In this document: piece after piece, positions 1 through 7,183 of the stretch | How the letters are laid out: every line of letters starts with the position of its first letter | How positions within the stretch are numbered: position 1 is the stretch's first letter | NCBI GenBank assembly: GCA_902774165.1 | Contig: CACYHJ010000015.1 | Coordinates: 728 to 29,524 of the forward strand | Reading direction: 5' to 3' | Source: Oscillospiraceae bacterium | GTDB taxonomy: Bacteria > Bacillota > Clostridia > Oscillospirales > Acutalibacteraceae | Length of the DNA stretch: 28,797 nucleotides | Notes under the pieces: generated by a model | The model's database searches: none | The model's input: the letters and a program-made list of their open reading frames with translations, nothing else | What the model was told of the DNA's origin: nothing | Position numbers and translations under genes: made by a program

Positions 1-894
1 CTCTTCGGTGGCGTTTTTATCGAAGTTCTCCCGCCACTTGCCGCTGTAATTCACCGTGGAAGCAAGCGTCAGTACCGACTGCGGGTCCATTTCGATCCCG
101 GAGACATACTCCTCCAGCAGCCCGTCCGTCTGTTCATTCAGCCAGGTTTGCATCGCCTTGCTGTAATCGGGAGACGCCGGATCGCCGCTGTACACCGAGG
201 AATAATAGTTTTCCGCCGCCGTATCGACCGTATCTTTTTTGTAAGCAACGCTCTCATTCAGCCAGAGCGACGTAGCGAGCACGCATTTCGCCATGCCGTC
301 GTCCATGAAATTTGCCTGCCATATTGACTTTGCGTGAGAGCGCAGCGTTTCGAGATCCTCCTGCGAGAGCAGGTCGAGGATCTGACGGCGGGAATCGCCG
401 TCGGTGATCTCTGCGGAAAGCGCCAGCGCCATATAAAGACTCAACGGAGAGTAAACCCGGTTTTCCGTTTCCCCGCCGCGCAGGAACGTTTCGGCAGTGG
501 AGGCAAAGAATGCGTCGAAGCCGTCCTGATAGCCCTTCGGCTGGTCCCGGAGCTTCTGCACCGCGGCATTCCAGCTGTTGTATGCCGGCTCATACTCCTT
601 CCAGTCGGAGAAATTCTTTTCCTCGGGATACTGCGGCAGCTCCGGATAGACCGCCGCCGCGATCGGCACAAGCCCCTGCCGGGCGCCCGTGGGGTCGTTG
701 CCGCCCGTTGAGATACCGGGGCTTTTGCGCAGCCTCGGCAGAAGAACGCCGCCCCCGATCAGCAGTGCCGCGCAGGCGGCGACGGCGACGATCCGTTTCG
801 CAAGATTTTTCTTTTTCTTCTTTTCCGGCAGCGCGGGAATCAGCGCGTCGTCCGCGTCCCCGATCGCATCGATCAGCATCTCTTTGTTTTTCAT
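1..894 (-). CDS. Membrane-anchored serpin, 3' end cut off by window edge
   Basis: The minus-strand frame stays open from the ATG at 894 to the window edge, giving 298 residues. Residues 1-30 are a short cytoplasmic part with a lysine run (about 25-29). Residues 34-52 form one hydrophobic membrane segment, and the rest should lie outside the cell. From about residue 125 it reads as a serpin: NRVYSPLSLYMALAL (about 145-159), SLWLNESVAY, TWLNEQTDGLLEEYV and STVNYSGKWRENFD match conserved serpin core segments. The reactive-centre loop, which decides which protease is inhibited, lies beyond the edge. The gene overlaps the upstream sigma-factor gene by 4 bp (ATGA), so the two are translationally coupled. 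The short N-terminus with an acidic stretch, lysines and one TM resembles the anti-sigma-like proteins often paired with clostridial ECF factors; that role is inference. Bacterial serpins of gut Firmicutes can inhibit host or bacterial serine proteases. Confidence 0.88.
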   Translation of the reverse strand, partial: MKNKEMLIDAIGDADDALIPALPEKKKKKNLAKRIVAVAACAALLIGGGVLLPRLRKSPGISTGGNDPTGARQGLVPIAAAVYPELPQYPEEKNFSDWKEYEPAYNSWNAAVQKLRDQPKGYQDGFDAFFASTAETFLRGGETENRVYSPLSLYMALALSAEITDGDSRRQILDLLSQEDLETLRSHAKSIWQANFMDDGMAKCVLATSLWLNESVAYKKDTVDTAAENYYSSVYSGDPASPDYSKAMQTWLNEQTDGLLEEYVSGIEMDPQSVLTLASTVNYSGKWRENFDKNATEE

Positions 895-1439
895 ATTCCG
901 ATACCCTCTTTCTCAAGAAATTCTTTCAGCTTGTTCCGTGCGCGCAGAAGCGTCATTTTGACCGAACCCTGCGACGCGCCGAGCCGCTCCGCGATCTCTT
1001 CGACGGGCAGGAAATACCAGTACCGTAGAAGAAAGATCTCCCGGTTTTTCTCCGGCAGCTCCCGCAGAAATGCGTTGATCAGCTCCCGCAGCGCAAGGCC
1101 GTCCTCGATCGGCGCGGCCTCGCCGACGCATTCGCCCAGCTCGTCGAGGCAGAGCGGGTACTGCCCGCCGAATTGCCTCGTCTTATTCTTTCTGTACCGG
1201 TCAATCGCGAGATTGCGGGTGATCTTTCCGAAGAATACCGAAAGGCGCGAAGGGCGCTCGGGCGGCATTGCGTTCCACGCCCGAAGCCAGGTATCGCTGA
1301 CGCATTCCTCGGTATCCTCCTGCGAATGCAGGATGTTCCGGGCGATCGCGCCGCAGTACGCGCCGTATTTCCGCCCGCTCTCTTCGATCGCGGTCTCGTT
1401 CCTCTGCCAGTATAGCTCTATGATCCGACCGTCTTCCAT
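891..1439 (-). CDS. ECF-type RNA polymerase sigma factor
   Basis: This is a 182-residue sigma-70 family protein with region 2 (RNILHSQEDTEECVSDTW, then KITRNLAIDRYRKNKTR) and region 4 (LPEKNREIFLLRYWYFLPVEEIAERLGASQGSVKMTLLRARNKLKEFL, a helix-turn-helix that reads the -35 element). It lacks regions 1 and 3, as ECF factors do. I chose the ATG at 1439 over an upstream in-frame one because a GAGGGAGG ribosome site lies about 7 nt before it and the family starts at this point. Its stop overlaps the start of the membrane serpin gene, so the serpin is the likely partner, by analogy with sigma/anti-sigma pairs. Its target promoters are not known; a possible autoregulatory promoter lies upstream. Confidence 0.93.
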   Translation of the reverse strand: MEDGRIIELYWQRNETAIEESGRKYGAYCGAIARNILHSQEDTEECVSDTWLRAWNAMPPERPSRLSVFFGKITRNLAIDRYRKNKTRQFGGQYPLCLDELGECVGEAAPIEDGLALRELINAFLRELPEKNREIFLLRYWYFLPVEEIAERLGASQGSVKMTLLRARNKLKEFLEKEGIGI

Positions 1440-1476
1440 GCCGCGCCTCCCTCTGAGAAGTCTTCTCACCCTTAAA

Positions 1477-1502
1477 GACGAAAAAGTTACCGTCCGGGTA
1501 AC
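1477..1502 (-). promoter_or_regulatory. Possible ECF-type promoter of the sigma-serpin operon
   Basis: On the minus strand GTTACC (1502-1497) is followed after 16 nt by CGTC (1480-1477) and an AT-rich TTTAA. GTAAC-like -35 and CGTC -10 boxes with this spacing are typical of Firmicute ECF promoters, which suggests autoregulation. The -35 box also forms one arm of a 6-bp inverted repeat (GTTACC/GGTAAC, 5-nt spacer). This is a motif reading only. Confidence 0.38.
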
Positions 1503-1529
1503 GGTGATAATAAAAAAACAAAATTTACA

Positions 1530-1628
1530 GGTGTTGGGTGTTAGGTGTTGGGGGCTGGATATCGTTAAATTTACGCATTGTGTATCGGTTACATCTATCC
1601 AACACCCAGCACCCAGAACCCAGCACCC
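1530..1628. repeat. Heptamer inverted-repeat element A
   Basis: The left arm 1530-1561 reads GGTGTTG-GGTGTTA-GGTGTTG-GGGGCTG-GATA. The right arm 1596-1628 reads TATC-CAACACC-CAGCACC-CAGAACC-CAGCACC. The arms are inverted copies (25 of 32 positions match; several mismatches would be G-U pairs in RNA) around a 34-nt spacer. The period is exactly 7 bp. It lies downstream of the asnA terminator and upstream of the sigma-factor promoter. It is one of a family of elements in this window that share period and layout but not sequence. Confidence 0.9.
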
Positions 1629-1635
1629 GATTCAT

Positions 1636-1664
1636 TAAAAAAATCGCCGGAAAACTCCGGCGAT
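1636..1664 (-). terminator. Rho-independent terminator after asnA
   Basis: On the minus strand ATCGCCGG, a 6-nt loop and CCGGCGAT form a perfect 8-bp stem followed by a run of T. It starts 9 nt after the asnA stop codon. Confidence 0.9.
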
Positions 1665-1672
1665 CTGTTTTA

Positions 1673-2680
1673 TTACAGCATTCTGATGCCGTGTTTTTTG
1701 CACTCTTCGCGCATCTCTTCGGGCCAGATCGCAACCTGCACCTCGCCGATGTGCGCCTTATCCAGAAGCAGCATACAGATTCGCGACTGCCCGAGGCCGC
1801 CGCCGATGGAAAGGGGCAGCTTGCCGGATATGACGCCCTGATGGAAGGGCAGCTCCGCCCGCTCGGGCACGCCGGCGATCGCAAGCTGTTTTTTCATCGA
1901 CTCCGCGTCCACGCGGATGCCCATGGAGGAGATCTCCTCCGCGCAATTCAGCACCTTGTTCCAGACGAGAATGTCGCCGTTCAGGCTCCAGTCGTCATAG
2001 TCCGGCGCTCTGCCGTCGTGAGGCCTGCCGCTTTTCAGCGCGCCGCCGATCTGCATGAGGAATACCGTGCGGTGTTCTTCCGTAATGATATTCTCCCGCT
2101 CCTTCGGGGTCTTGTCGGGGTAACGGTCCTCCAGCTCCTGCGAGGTGACGAAATACACGTCCTCGCAAACGTCGGCGCCCAGCTCCGGGTACGCCTCGGT
2201 GACGGCGCGGTCTGTCTCGGCGAGCGCGGAGACGATTTTGCGGACGGTAGCCTTGAGATAGTCAAGGTTCCGGTCCTCGCGGGTGATGACCTTCTCCCAG
2301 TCCCACTGGTCCACGAACAGCGAATGCAGGTTATCGCAGTCGTCGTCGCGGCGGATGGCGTTCATATCGGTATAGATGCCCTCGCCGGGCTCGTAGCCGT
2401 ATCTGTAAAGCGCCATGCGCTTCCATTTCGCAAGGGACTGCACGACCTCCGCCGTGCCGCCCACCTCTTTCATGGTAAAATGCACCTTGCGCTCAACGCC
2501 GTTCAGATCGTCGTTGATGCCGGAGCCCTGCATGACCATCAGCGGCGCGGTGACGCGGTCGAGATTCAGCGCCGCGCTCAGTTTTTTCTGAAACGTGTCC
2601 TTGATGAATTTGATCGCTCTCTGCGTGTCGCGGCGGGAGAGCGTGGAGGTATAGCCCTCGGGGAAGACAAGTGTGCTCAT
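1673..2680 (-). CDS. asnA: Aspartate-ammonia ligase (asparagine synthetase A)
   Basis: AsnA makes asparagine from aspartate, ammonia and ATP in the cytosol. The 335-residue length is the family's usual size, and the N-terminus (FPEGYTSTLSRRDTQRAIKFIK), the APLMVMQGSGINDDLNGVER segment and the C-terminal LSIGGGLGQSRICMLLL match the family, whose fold is that of class II aminoacyl-tRNA synthetases. An AGGAG site precedes the ATG. It begins only 17 nt after the BrnA-like antitoxin gene and no terminator separates it from asnS, so it is probably transcribed both from the toxin-antitoxin promoter and by read-through from the T-box-controlled asnS promoter. A terminator follows directly. Confidence 0.97.
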   Translation of the reverse strand: MSTLVFPEGYTSTLSRRDTQRAIKFIKDTFQKKLSAALNLDRVTAPLMVMQGSGINDDLNGVERKVHFTMKEVGGTAEVVQSLAKWKRMALYRYGYEPGEGIYTDMNAIRRDDDCDNLHSLFVDQWDWEKVITREDRNLDYLKATVRKIVSALAETDRAVTEAYPELGADVCEDVYFVTSQELEDRYPDKTPKERENIITEEHRTVFLMQIGGALKSGRPHDGRAPDYDDWSLNGDILVWNKVLNCAEEISSMGIRVDAESMKKQLAIAGVPERAELPFHQGVISGKLPLSIGGGLGQSRICMLLLDKAHIGEVQVAIWPEEMREECKKHGIRML

Positions 2681-2697
2681 AATGATGCTCCTATGGT

Positions 2698-3009
2698 TTA
2701 AAGATAATGTTTGATGATATCTGCGTCTGTCAGAGCAGCTTCCAGAATGCGGCTTAATACTGACGTATACCCTTTGCCGAGCGATTTTGCAGTACGGACC
2801 GCCTGAGGAGACAACCTCAGCGTGACCGTCTGTTTTCTGCGCTCTTCACGACGCAGTTCCGAAACCCTTACCATCTGACCGATCTGCTCCTCGGTAAGTT
2901 CGGGACAATCCTCATCCGGCTGAACAGGTCTTGACTTGAGCATTTCAAGCATTTCTTTCTGCTCCTCTGTCAAAGGCGCATCCAGGTTAATCTCTTTGCG
3001 GATATTCAT
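2698..3009 (-). CDS. brnA: BrnA-like antitoxin
   Basis: This 103-residue protein lies directly after a BrnT-type toxin gene and overlaps it by 23 bp. The C-terminal half (RRKQTVTLRLSPQAVRTAKS, then a GKGYTSVLSRILEAAL helix) has the ribbon-helix-helix look of BrnA antitoxins, which bind both the toxin and their own promoter. The N-terminal half is acidic and rich in Glu/Pro, as expected for the toxin-contacting part, though the exact boundary is inferred. The ATG at 3009 is preferred to an upstream start that would extend far into the toxin gene. It is followed after 17 nt by asnA. Confidence 0.82.
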   Translation of the reverse strand: MNIRKEINLDAPLTEEQKEMLEMLKSRPVQPDEDCPELTEEQIGQMVRVSELRREERRKQTVTLRLSPQAVRTAKSLGKGYTSVLSRILEAALTDADIIKHYL

Positions 3010-3283
3010 AATATAATCGCTCCTCCTGTCTTGTCGCTTTTCTGGCGGAAATAATTCTGATCGCATCCCCACGCTCGGTATACACAACCATCACAAGAAA
3101 TGCAACCCCGTGAATGAATCCAATCGTAATATACCGATCTTCTTTCTCCGAATGAGCTTCATCATACAATTCCAGACGGTTTTCATCGCGAAAAACATAA
3201 GCCGCCGTTGAAAAATCGATCCCGTGCTTCACGATATTTATCTGTTCTTTTTGCTCGTCCCATTCAAATTGCATAATACTCAT
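2987..3283 (-). CDS. brnT: BrnT-type ribonuclease toxin
   Basis: The 98 residues start FEWDEQKEQINIVKHGIDF and end IRIISARKATRQEE, the signature segments of BrnT (WDxxKxxxNxxKHGxxF and RxISARxAT). BrnT is an RNase with a RelE-like fold that stops translation when its BrnA partner is lost. The start at 3283 has AAAGGTG 7 nt upstream; MQFEW at 3274 is an alternative. It lies between asnS and asnA on the same strand and has its own promoter/operator just upstream. Confidence 0.88.
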   Translation of the reverse strand: MSIMQFEWDEQKEQINIVKHGIDFSTAAYVFRDENRLELYDEAHSEKEDRYITIGFIHGVAFLVMVVYTERGDAIRIISARKATRQEERLYYEYPQRD

Positions 3284-3297
3284 TCTGTCACACCTTT

Positions 3298-3341
3298 ATA
3301 ATAACATAACAGAGGGAGAATTGCAACACATTTTGTGTTAC
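3298..3341 (-). promoter_or_regulatory. Promoter and likely operator of the first BrnTA pair
   Basis: On the minus strand TTGCAA (3326-3321), a 17-nt spacer and TATTAT (3303-3298) fit a sigma-A promoter. The -35 box lies inside an inverted repeat (GCAACACA 3323-3330, TTT, TGTGTTAC 3334-3341; 7 of 8 pairs). That is where an autoregulating BrnA would be expected to bind. Confidence 0.65.
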
Positions 3342-3366
3342 ATTTTGTATTCTTTGATATTTATAA

Positions 3367-4749
3367 TTACCGAATGCTCCCCACCGTGCGCGGATACAGG
3401 ATCACGTCGCGGATGTTCGCCATGCCGGTGGCGTACATGATTACGCGCTCAAAGCCGAGGCCGAAGCCGCCGTGCGGCACGCTGCCGTATTTGCGAAGGT
3501 CGAGGTAATCCTTATAAGCGTCGAGGTTCATGCCTCTCTGCTTCATAGCCTCGATCAGCTTATCGTAATCCGCCTCTCTCTCGCTGCCGCCGATGATCTC
3601 GCCCACGCCGGGGACGAGAAGGTCCGTCGCGGCGACGGTCTTGCCGTCCGGGTTCTGCTTCATGTAGAAAGACTTGATCTCCTTCGGGTAGTTGATGAGG
3701 AAAACGGGCTTTTTGTAGACCTTTTCGGTGATGTAGCGCTCGTGCTCGCTCTGCAGGTCGCAGCCCCACTCCACGGGGAACTCAAAGTCAACGTCCGCTT
3801 TTTTGAGCAGCTCGATGGCGTCGGTATAATCGACGATCTCAAAATCGTTGTCGATCACATTGCGAAGCTTCTCCGTCAGGCCCTTTTCAAAGCGCTGCTC
3901 GAAGAACTTAAGCTCGTCGGGGCATTTTTCCATATAGTCGCGCAGGATATATTTGATCATTTCCTCGGCGATCTCGATCACGTCGGGCAGCTCCGCGAAA
4001 GCCACCTCCGGCTCCACATGCCAGAACTCCGCCACATGGCGAAGGGTGTTGCTGTTCTCGGCGCGGAAGGAGGGTCCGAAGGTGTAGATCTTGCCCATCG
4101 CCATGGCGGCGACCTCGCCCTCCAGCTGGCCGGAAACGCTCAGGCCCGCCTTCTGGCCGAAGAAATCGTCGGCGTAGTATTCTTCCTCGTTTTTATATTT
4201 GCCCGGCTCGGGATAACCGATCGTGGTGACCTTGAACATCTCCCCCGCGCCCTCGCAGTCGCTGCCGGTGATCAGGGGCGTGTTCACGTAGACGTAGCCC
4301 CGCTCCTGGAAAAAGCGGTGGATCGCCGCCGCCATGACGGAGCGGACCCGCAGCACGGCGTTAAAGGTGTTGGTGCGCACGCGGATGTGCGGCTTCTCGC
4401 GCAGGGTCTCCAGCTTCTGGAATTTCTTCTGCAGGGGATAATCGTCCGGGCACTTGCCGAGGACTTCGATCTTCTCCGCGTTGATCTCCGGCGTGCCGTC
4501 GTTCAGGTTCGCAACCACGACGCCCTCTACCTTGAGGGACGCGCCCAGCTTGCCCGCCTCGGCGGGAAGAACGCCGCCGGCGTTTTTGTCGATCACGATC
4601 TGCAAATGATTCAGGGTGGTGCCGTCGTTCAGGGCAAGGAACGCCATGTTTTTGGAATCTCTCGCCGTGCGGACCCAGCCGCAGACGGTGACAGTCTTGC
4701 CGAGATACGCTTTGTCTTCAAAGATCTCTCTGATGTCGGTGTGTTTCAT
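3367..4749 (-). CDS. asnS: Asparaginyl-tRNA synthetase
   Basis: AsnS charges tRNA-Asn with asparagine. The 460 residues hold an N-terminal OB-fold anticodon-binding domain (about 15-100, VCGWVRTARDSKNMAFLALNDG) and a class IIb catalytic domain with motif 2 (FRAENSNTLRHVAEFWHVEPE) and motif 3 (GGFGLGFERVIMY near the C-terminus). Length and motifs are normal. The start is set by a GGAGGAG site 8 nt upstream. It is the first gene after a T-box leader with an Asn specifier, so uncharged tRNA-Asn should switch it on. No terminator is visible before the toxin-antitoxin pair and asnA that follow. Confidence 0.97.
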   Translation of the reverse strand: MKHTDIREIFEDKAYLGKTVTVCGWVRTARDSKNMAFLALNDGTTLNHLQIVIDKNAGGVLPAEAGKLGASLKVEGVVVANLNDGTPEINAEKIEVLGKCPDDYPLQKKFQKLETLREKPHIRVRTNTFNAVLRVRSVMAAAIHRFFQERGYVYVNTPLITGSDCEGAGEMFKVTTIGYPEPGKYKNEEEYYADDFFGQKAGLSVSGQLEGEVAAMAMGKIYTFGPSFRAENSNTLRHVAEFWHVEPEVAFAELPDVIEIAEEMIKYILRDYMEKCPDELKFFEQRFEKGLTEKLRNVIDNDFEIVDYTDAIELLKKADVDFEFPVEWGCDLQSEHERYITEKVYKKPVFLINYPKEIKSFYMKQNPDGKTVAATDLLVPGVGEIIGGSEREADYDKLIEAMKQRGMNLDAYKDYLDLRKYGSVPHGGFGLGFERVIMYATGMANIRDVILYPRTVGSIR

Positions 4750-4769
4750 GGTAAAAACTCCTCCGGATA

Positions 4770-5073
4770 AAAAATATCAGCCGCTATCCTATTATATAGA
4801 ATAATAGGACGAGCGACTGTGACCCGCGGTACCACCTATTTTGCCTCGTTACGAGACCCCTTTCAGCTCATTTCGCGTATTGCGAAGAAGCCGTTCGATA
4901 TAACGGTCGATCCCGGCGCGCCTACTGACGGAGGTTTTTACTGTTGATCACCGTCCGCGTTCGGGTTGCGGCTCCCGGGTGTTCTTCGCGTCTGTGTTGC
5001 TCCGGCTTCTCAGCGCCCGCCGTTCTCTGTGGGCAAGGGACAAACGTTACTTTTCCCGATCATTGCCTTTGAT
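4770..5073 (-). promoter_or_regulatory. T-box leader of asnS (tRNA-Asn responsive)
   Basis: On the minus strand the T-box core AGGTGGTACCGCG spans 4837-4825. Stem I features are visible upstream: an AGAGA bulge (about 5028-5024) and a CUGAGAAGCC segment. The likely specifier is AAC (4983-4981), in the context GAAG-AAC-ACC, a codon for Asn. The terminator pairs CAGTCGCT with AGCGGCTG and TCCTATTAT with ATAATAGGA (4819-4778), ending in a T run at 4775-4770. The alternative antiterminator pairs AATAGG of the T-box with CCTATT. Uncharged tRNA-Asn should favour read-through into asnS. The specifier call is by alignment to known leaders from memory. Confidence 0.9.
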
Positions 5074-5079
5074 ATGCTC

Positions 5080-5108
5080 ATTATAATCCGGGGGATTGTG
5101 TTTGTCAA
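5080..5108 (-). promoter_or_regulatory. Sigma-A promoter of asnS
   Basis: On the minus strand TTGACA (5108-5103), a 17-nt spacer and TATAAT (5085-5080) form a perfect consensus promoter. Transcription should start near 5073 and run into the T-box leader. Confidence 0.9.
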
Positions 5109-5168
5109 GAAAAATTTTGCAGGGCGGGCCTCCGGAAATGTTTGGAACAAGCGCATTTAATCTATTGT

Positions 5169-5208
5169 CATCGAGAAGTTGCGTCGTTTGCGACGTAACT
5201 TTTCGATG
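5169..5208. repeat. Long hairpin between the divergent asnS and brnT promoters
   Basis: CATCGAGAAGTTGCGTCG and CGACGTAACTTTTCGATG are inverted arms of 18 bp (16 pairs match) around a TTTG loop. It lies between the two divergent promoters and has no T run on either side, so it is not an obvious terminator. It may be a binding site or a degenerate mobile-element end; I do not recognise it. Confidence 0.75.
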
Positions 5209-5310
5209 GATATACCGAAAAGCGAACGCCCATTCCAATCTTCCGAGCGTGAAAATTGCTTTCTCGCTTCAGCTGATGACTATACTTATAACAATCCACG
5301 GGCTTTCTAC

Positions 5311-5382
5311 TTGACATTTAGAACAAAGTTTAATATAATATAAGAAAGAATACATATATTATAATTATATCATAATTACAAT
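5311..5382 (+). promoter_or_regulatory. Promoter and operator of the second BrnT-type pair
   Basis: TTGACA (5311-5316), a 17-nt spacer and TATAAT (5334-5339) form a perfect sigma-A promoter. Downstream, ATTATAATTAT (5358-5368), ATC, ATAATTACAAT (5372-5382) is an 11-bp inverted repeat with 10 matching pairs. It is well placed for the ribbon-helix-helix antitoxin to block transcription. Confidence 0.75.
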
Positions 5383-5399
5383 GAGGATGGAGCGCTATT

Positions 5400-5690
5400 A
5401 TGAATGATCTTTCCTTTGAATGGGATGAAAACAAGAATGAGATCAACAAGCGCAAGCACGGCATCTCTTTCGAGACCGCCAGTGAGGTCTTTTACGATGA
5501 CGATGCGGTTTTGTTTGACGATCCGGATCACTCTGTCGGCGAAGAACGTTTTTTAATCATCGGTATGACTTACTCTTCAAAAGTTTGTATCGTAAGCCAC
5601 TGTTATCGGGCCGCGGACAGCATAATACGTCTGATCTCCGCACGAGAGGCAACAGCAAAAGAGAAAAAAGCTTATCAGAGAGGATGGTGA
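5400..5690 (+). CDS. brnT: BrnT-type ribonuclease toxin (second copy)
   Basis: The 96 residues share the BrnT layout: FEWDENKNEINKRKHGISF at the N-terminus, then a DDPDHSVGEERFLIIG strand pair and the C-terminal IRLISAREATAKEK. It is clearly related to, but well diverged from, the toxin at 2987-3283, so it is not a recent duplicate. A GAGGATGGAG site precedes the ATG. The antitoxin gene starts 5 nt after its stop codon. The toxin gene comes first, as is typical of this family. Confidence 0.88.
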   Translation: MNDLSFEWDENKNEINKRKHGISFETASEVFYDDDAVLFDDPDHSVGEERFLIIGMTYSSKVCIVSHCYRAADSIIRLISAREATAKEKKAYQRGW

Positions 5691-5695
5691 ACATT

Positions 5696-5911
5696 ATGAG
5701 AGATGAATATGAGATCGATCAGTTGAACCCTCGTAAGAACCCGTATGCCGGGAACCTGAAAAAACAGATCACAATCAACATCGACGGCGGGACAATCGAA
5801 TACTTCAAAGAGATGGCGGCAGAATCGGGAATTCCCTACCAGACGCTGATCAACCTGTATCTGACCGACTGCGCCAGGAATCACAAAAAACTGAATGTGT
5901 CGTGGACATAA
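5696..5911 (+). CDS. BrnA/CopG-like antitoxin of the second pair
   Basis: This 71-residue protein has a ribbon-helix-helix core: KKQITINIDGGTIEYFKEMA (strand plus helix), then GIPYQTLINLYLTDCA. The short N-terminal part is charged. It follows the BrnT toxin directly. I prefer the ATG at 5696 because AGAGAGG lies about 12 nt upstream; an ATG at 5684 would lie on top of that site and overlap the toxin stop codon, but cannot be excluded. It probably represses the pair through the inverted repeat downstream of the promoter. Confidence 0.8.
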   Translation: MRDEYEIDQLNPRKNPYAGNLKKQITINIDGGTIEYFKEMAAESGIPYQTLINLYLTDCARNHKKLNVSWT

Positions 5912-5953
5912 ACGAACAGAAGAAGGGCAAGACGTGTCACAGTCTTTGCTGGA

Positions 5954-5997
5954 TTAAAAAACGTCGACAGAGCTTGAAACAACAAGCGCTGTCGGCG
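5954..5997 (-). terminator. Terminator after the 6015-7121 gene
   Basis: CGTCGACAGAGCTTG (5962-5976) and CAAGCGCTGTCGGCG pair at 13 of 15 positions around AAACAA. On the minus strand the stem is followed by a T run (A run at 5956-5961 on the plus strand). It may also slow plus-strand transcripts from the antitoxin gene, but lacks a T run on that side. Confidence 0.75.
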
Positions 5998-6014
5998 ATT
6001 CTATATTCTACTTA

Positions 6015-7121
6015 TCAGTATTGCACAGCTTCAATTTCGCTTTGTGTTAATGTCCAACTTGTCCCGTCCATATACTCTACTTCAACAAACACGATTTTCG
6101 GATGGTCAATGATAGAATCATAGTATTTCCCCCAGTAGACACCTGCACCACTTCTGCCACTTCCAGTAGAAAACGGCCCAGTGTCCTGACAATACTCAAC
6201 TTTATCAATTCTCCATGTCGAGATCGGCTCTCCGACGGGGTCATAGAAAGTTACACCAAAGTTAAAATACTTTACAGTCTTTGATGATTTGTTTGTCCAA
6301 TTAATATACATCGGATAGCCACCGGCACTGTCCCGACCACCAACCCAGCATCTGGAAATCCGCAGCTGAGACTGCGCTTTTTCCCGCGCCTGCTTCTCCT
6401 GTTCGGCTTTTCTCTTCTCTTCTTCCGCTTTCTTGGCAGCAAGATACTTCGTCTGTTCCTCCTTGATGGCTTTCAGCTTCTCGCCGAAGACGTCCTCGGA
6501 GTAGAGCTCCGCATAGGAATTCAAAGTCGATATCGCCTTGTCATAATTTTTCGCCGCAGCGCTGTCGTTCGCCGACTTCTCAAGCTCTTCCTTGACCAGA
6601 TCTTTAAGGTCCGCAAAGTTTTTCTGCGCGATTTCATAGTTCTTGCTTACAGCCGTTACATTCTTGAATTGGGTGGCCGCCTTATAATACTCATTCTGTT
6701 TCATCAAGTCAAGACCGCGATAATACGCCTCGGTCGGTTCTTTTAACTCGCCCAGTTTATTTTGGATCTCCGTAGCGAAATCGATAACGCGCTGATCCTT
6801 CTCGGCGCTGATAAAGGATTTCACAAATTCAGAGGCTTCGGAATAATTCATCTCATGCGCCTCATAGGACGGCAGCGCGGACTCAAGCTGCTGCAGATCG
6901 CTTTTTACGCGGCCCTCTTTCACCGCAAAAAAGACGCCGACAACGAGTGTTGCGATCACGACAAGTGCTGCTGCAGCCAGTATGATCGGTTTTTTTATTT
7001 TTTTCTTTTTCGGTTTCTCCAGCACAAGTGCCGTATTATCTGTCTCCGGGTCGTTGTTTTCTGTTTGCGCAGGGAAAGATTCCTGCATCTGCGAAATATC
7101 AGTGTTTTGTTCTTGATTCAT
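6015..7121 (-). CDS. Membrane-anchored protein with helical repeats and C-terminal beta domain
   Basis: The 368 residues have a Gln/Glu-rich cytoplasmic N-terminus (1-35), a basic KKKKIKKP stretch and one TM helix (about 45-68). An extracellular helical part follows (about 70-225) with TPR-like lines such as GLDLMKQNEYYKAATQFKNV and AAKNYDKAISTLNSYAELY. Next comes a Lys/Glu/Ala-rich coiled coil (about 228-255, AEEEKRKAEQEKQAREKAQ), then a beta-rich C-terminal domain (MYINWTNKSSKTVKYFNFGVTFYDPVGEPI) resembling the DUF5780/FxLYD type of surface domain. An AAAGGAG site precedes the ATG. No enzyme motif is visible and I do not assign a function. The next gene upstream (7200-7916) has a similar helical-repeat start after its lipobox, so the two may act together at the cell surface. 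Confidence 0.75.
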   Translation of the reverse strand: MNQEQNTDISQMQESFPAQTENNDPETDNTALVLEKPKKKKIKKPIILAAAALVVIATLVVGVFFAVKEGRVKSDLQQLESALPSYEAHEMNYSEASEFVKSFISAEKDQRVIDFATEIQNKLGELKEPTEAYYRGLDLMKQNEYYKAATQFKNVTAVSKNYEIAQKNFADLKDLVKEELEKSANDSAAAKNYDKAISTLNSYAELYSEDVFGEKLKAIKEEQTKYLAAKKAEEEKRKAEQEKQAREKAQSQLRISRCWVGGRDSAGGYPMYINWTNKSSKTVKYFNFGVTFYDPVGEPISTWRIDKVEYCQDTGPFSTGSGRSGAGVYWGKYYDSIIDHPKIVFVEVEYMDGTSWTLTQSEIEAVQY

Positions 7122-7183
7122 GATATGTCTCCTTTTTACGATAATCCAACTGTTCGGATCATTTATTCGATAGTCAAAACTAA

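Noticed and set aside
3472..4770. A 432-codon plus-strand open frame opposite asnS
   Set aside because: It is a shadow of the GC-rich codon use in asnS; its product is low-complexity (Val/Asp/His/Leu-rich) and matches no family, whereas the minus strand is a clear AsnS.
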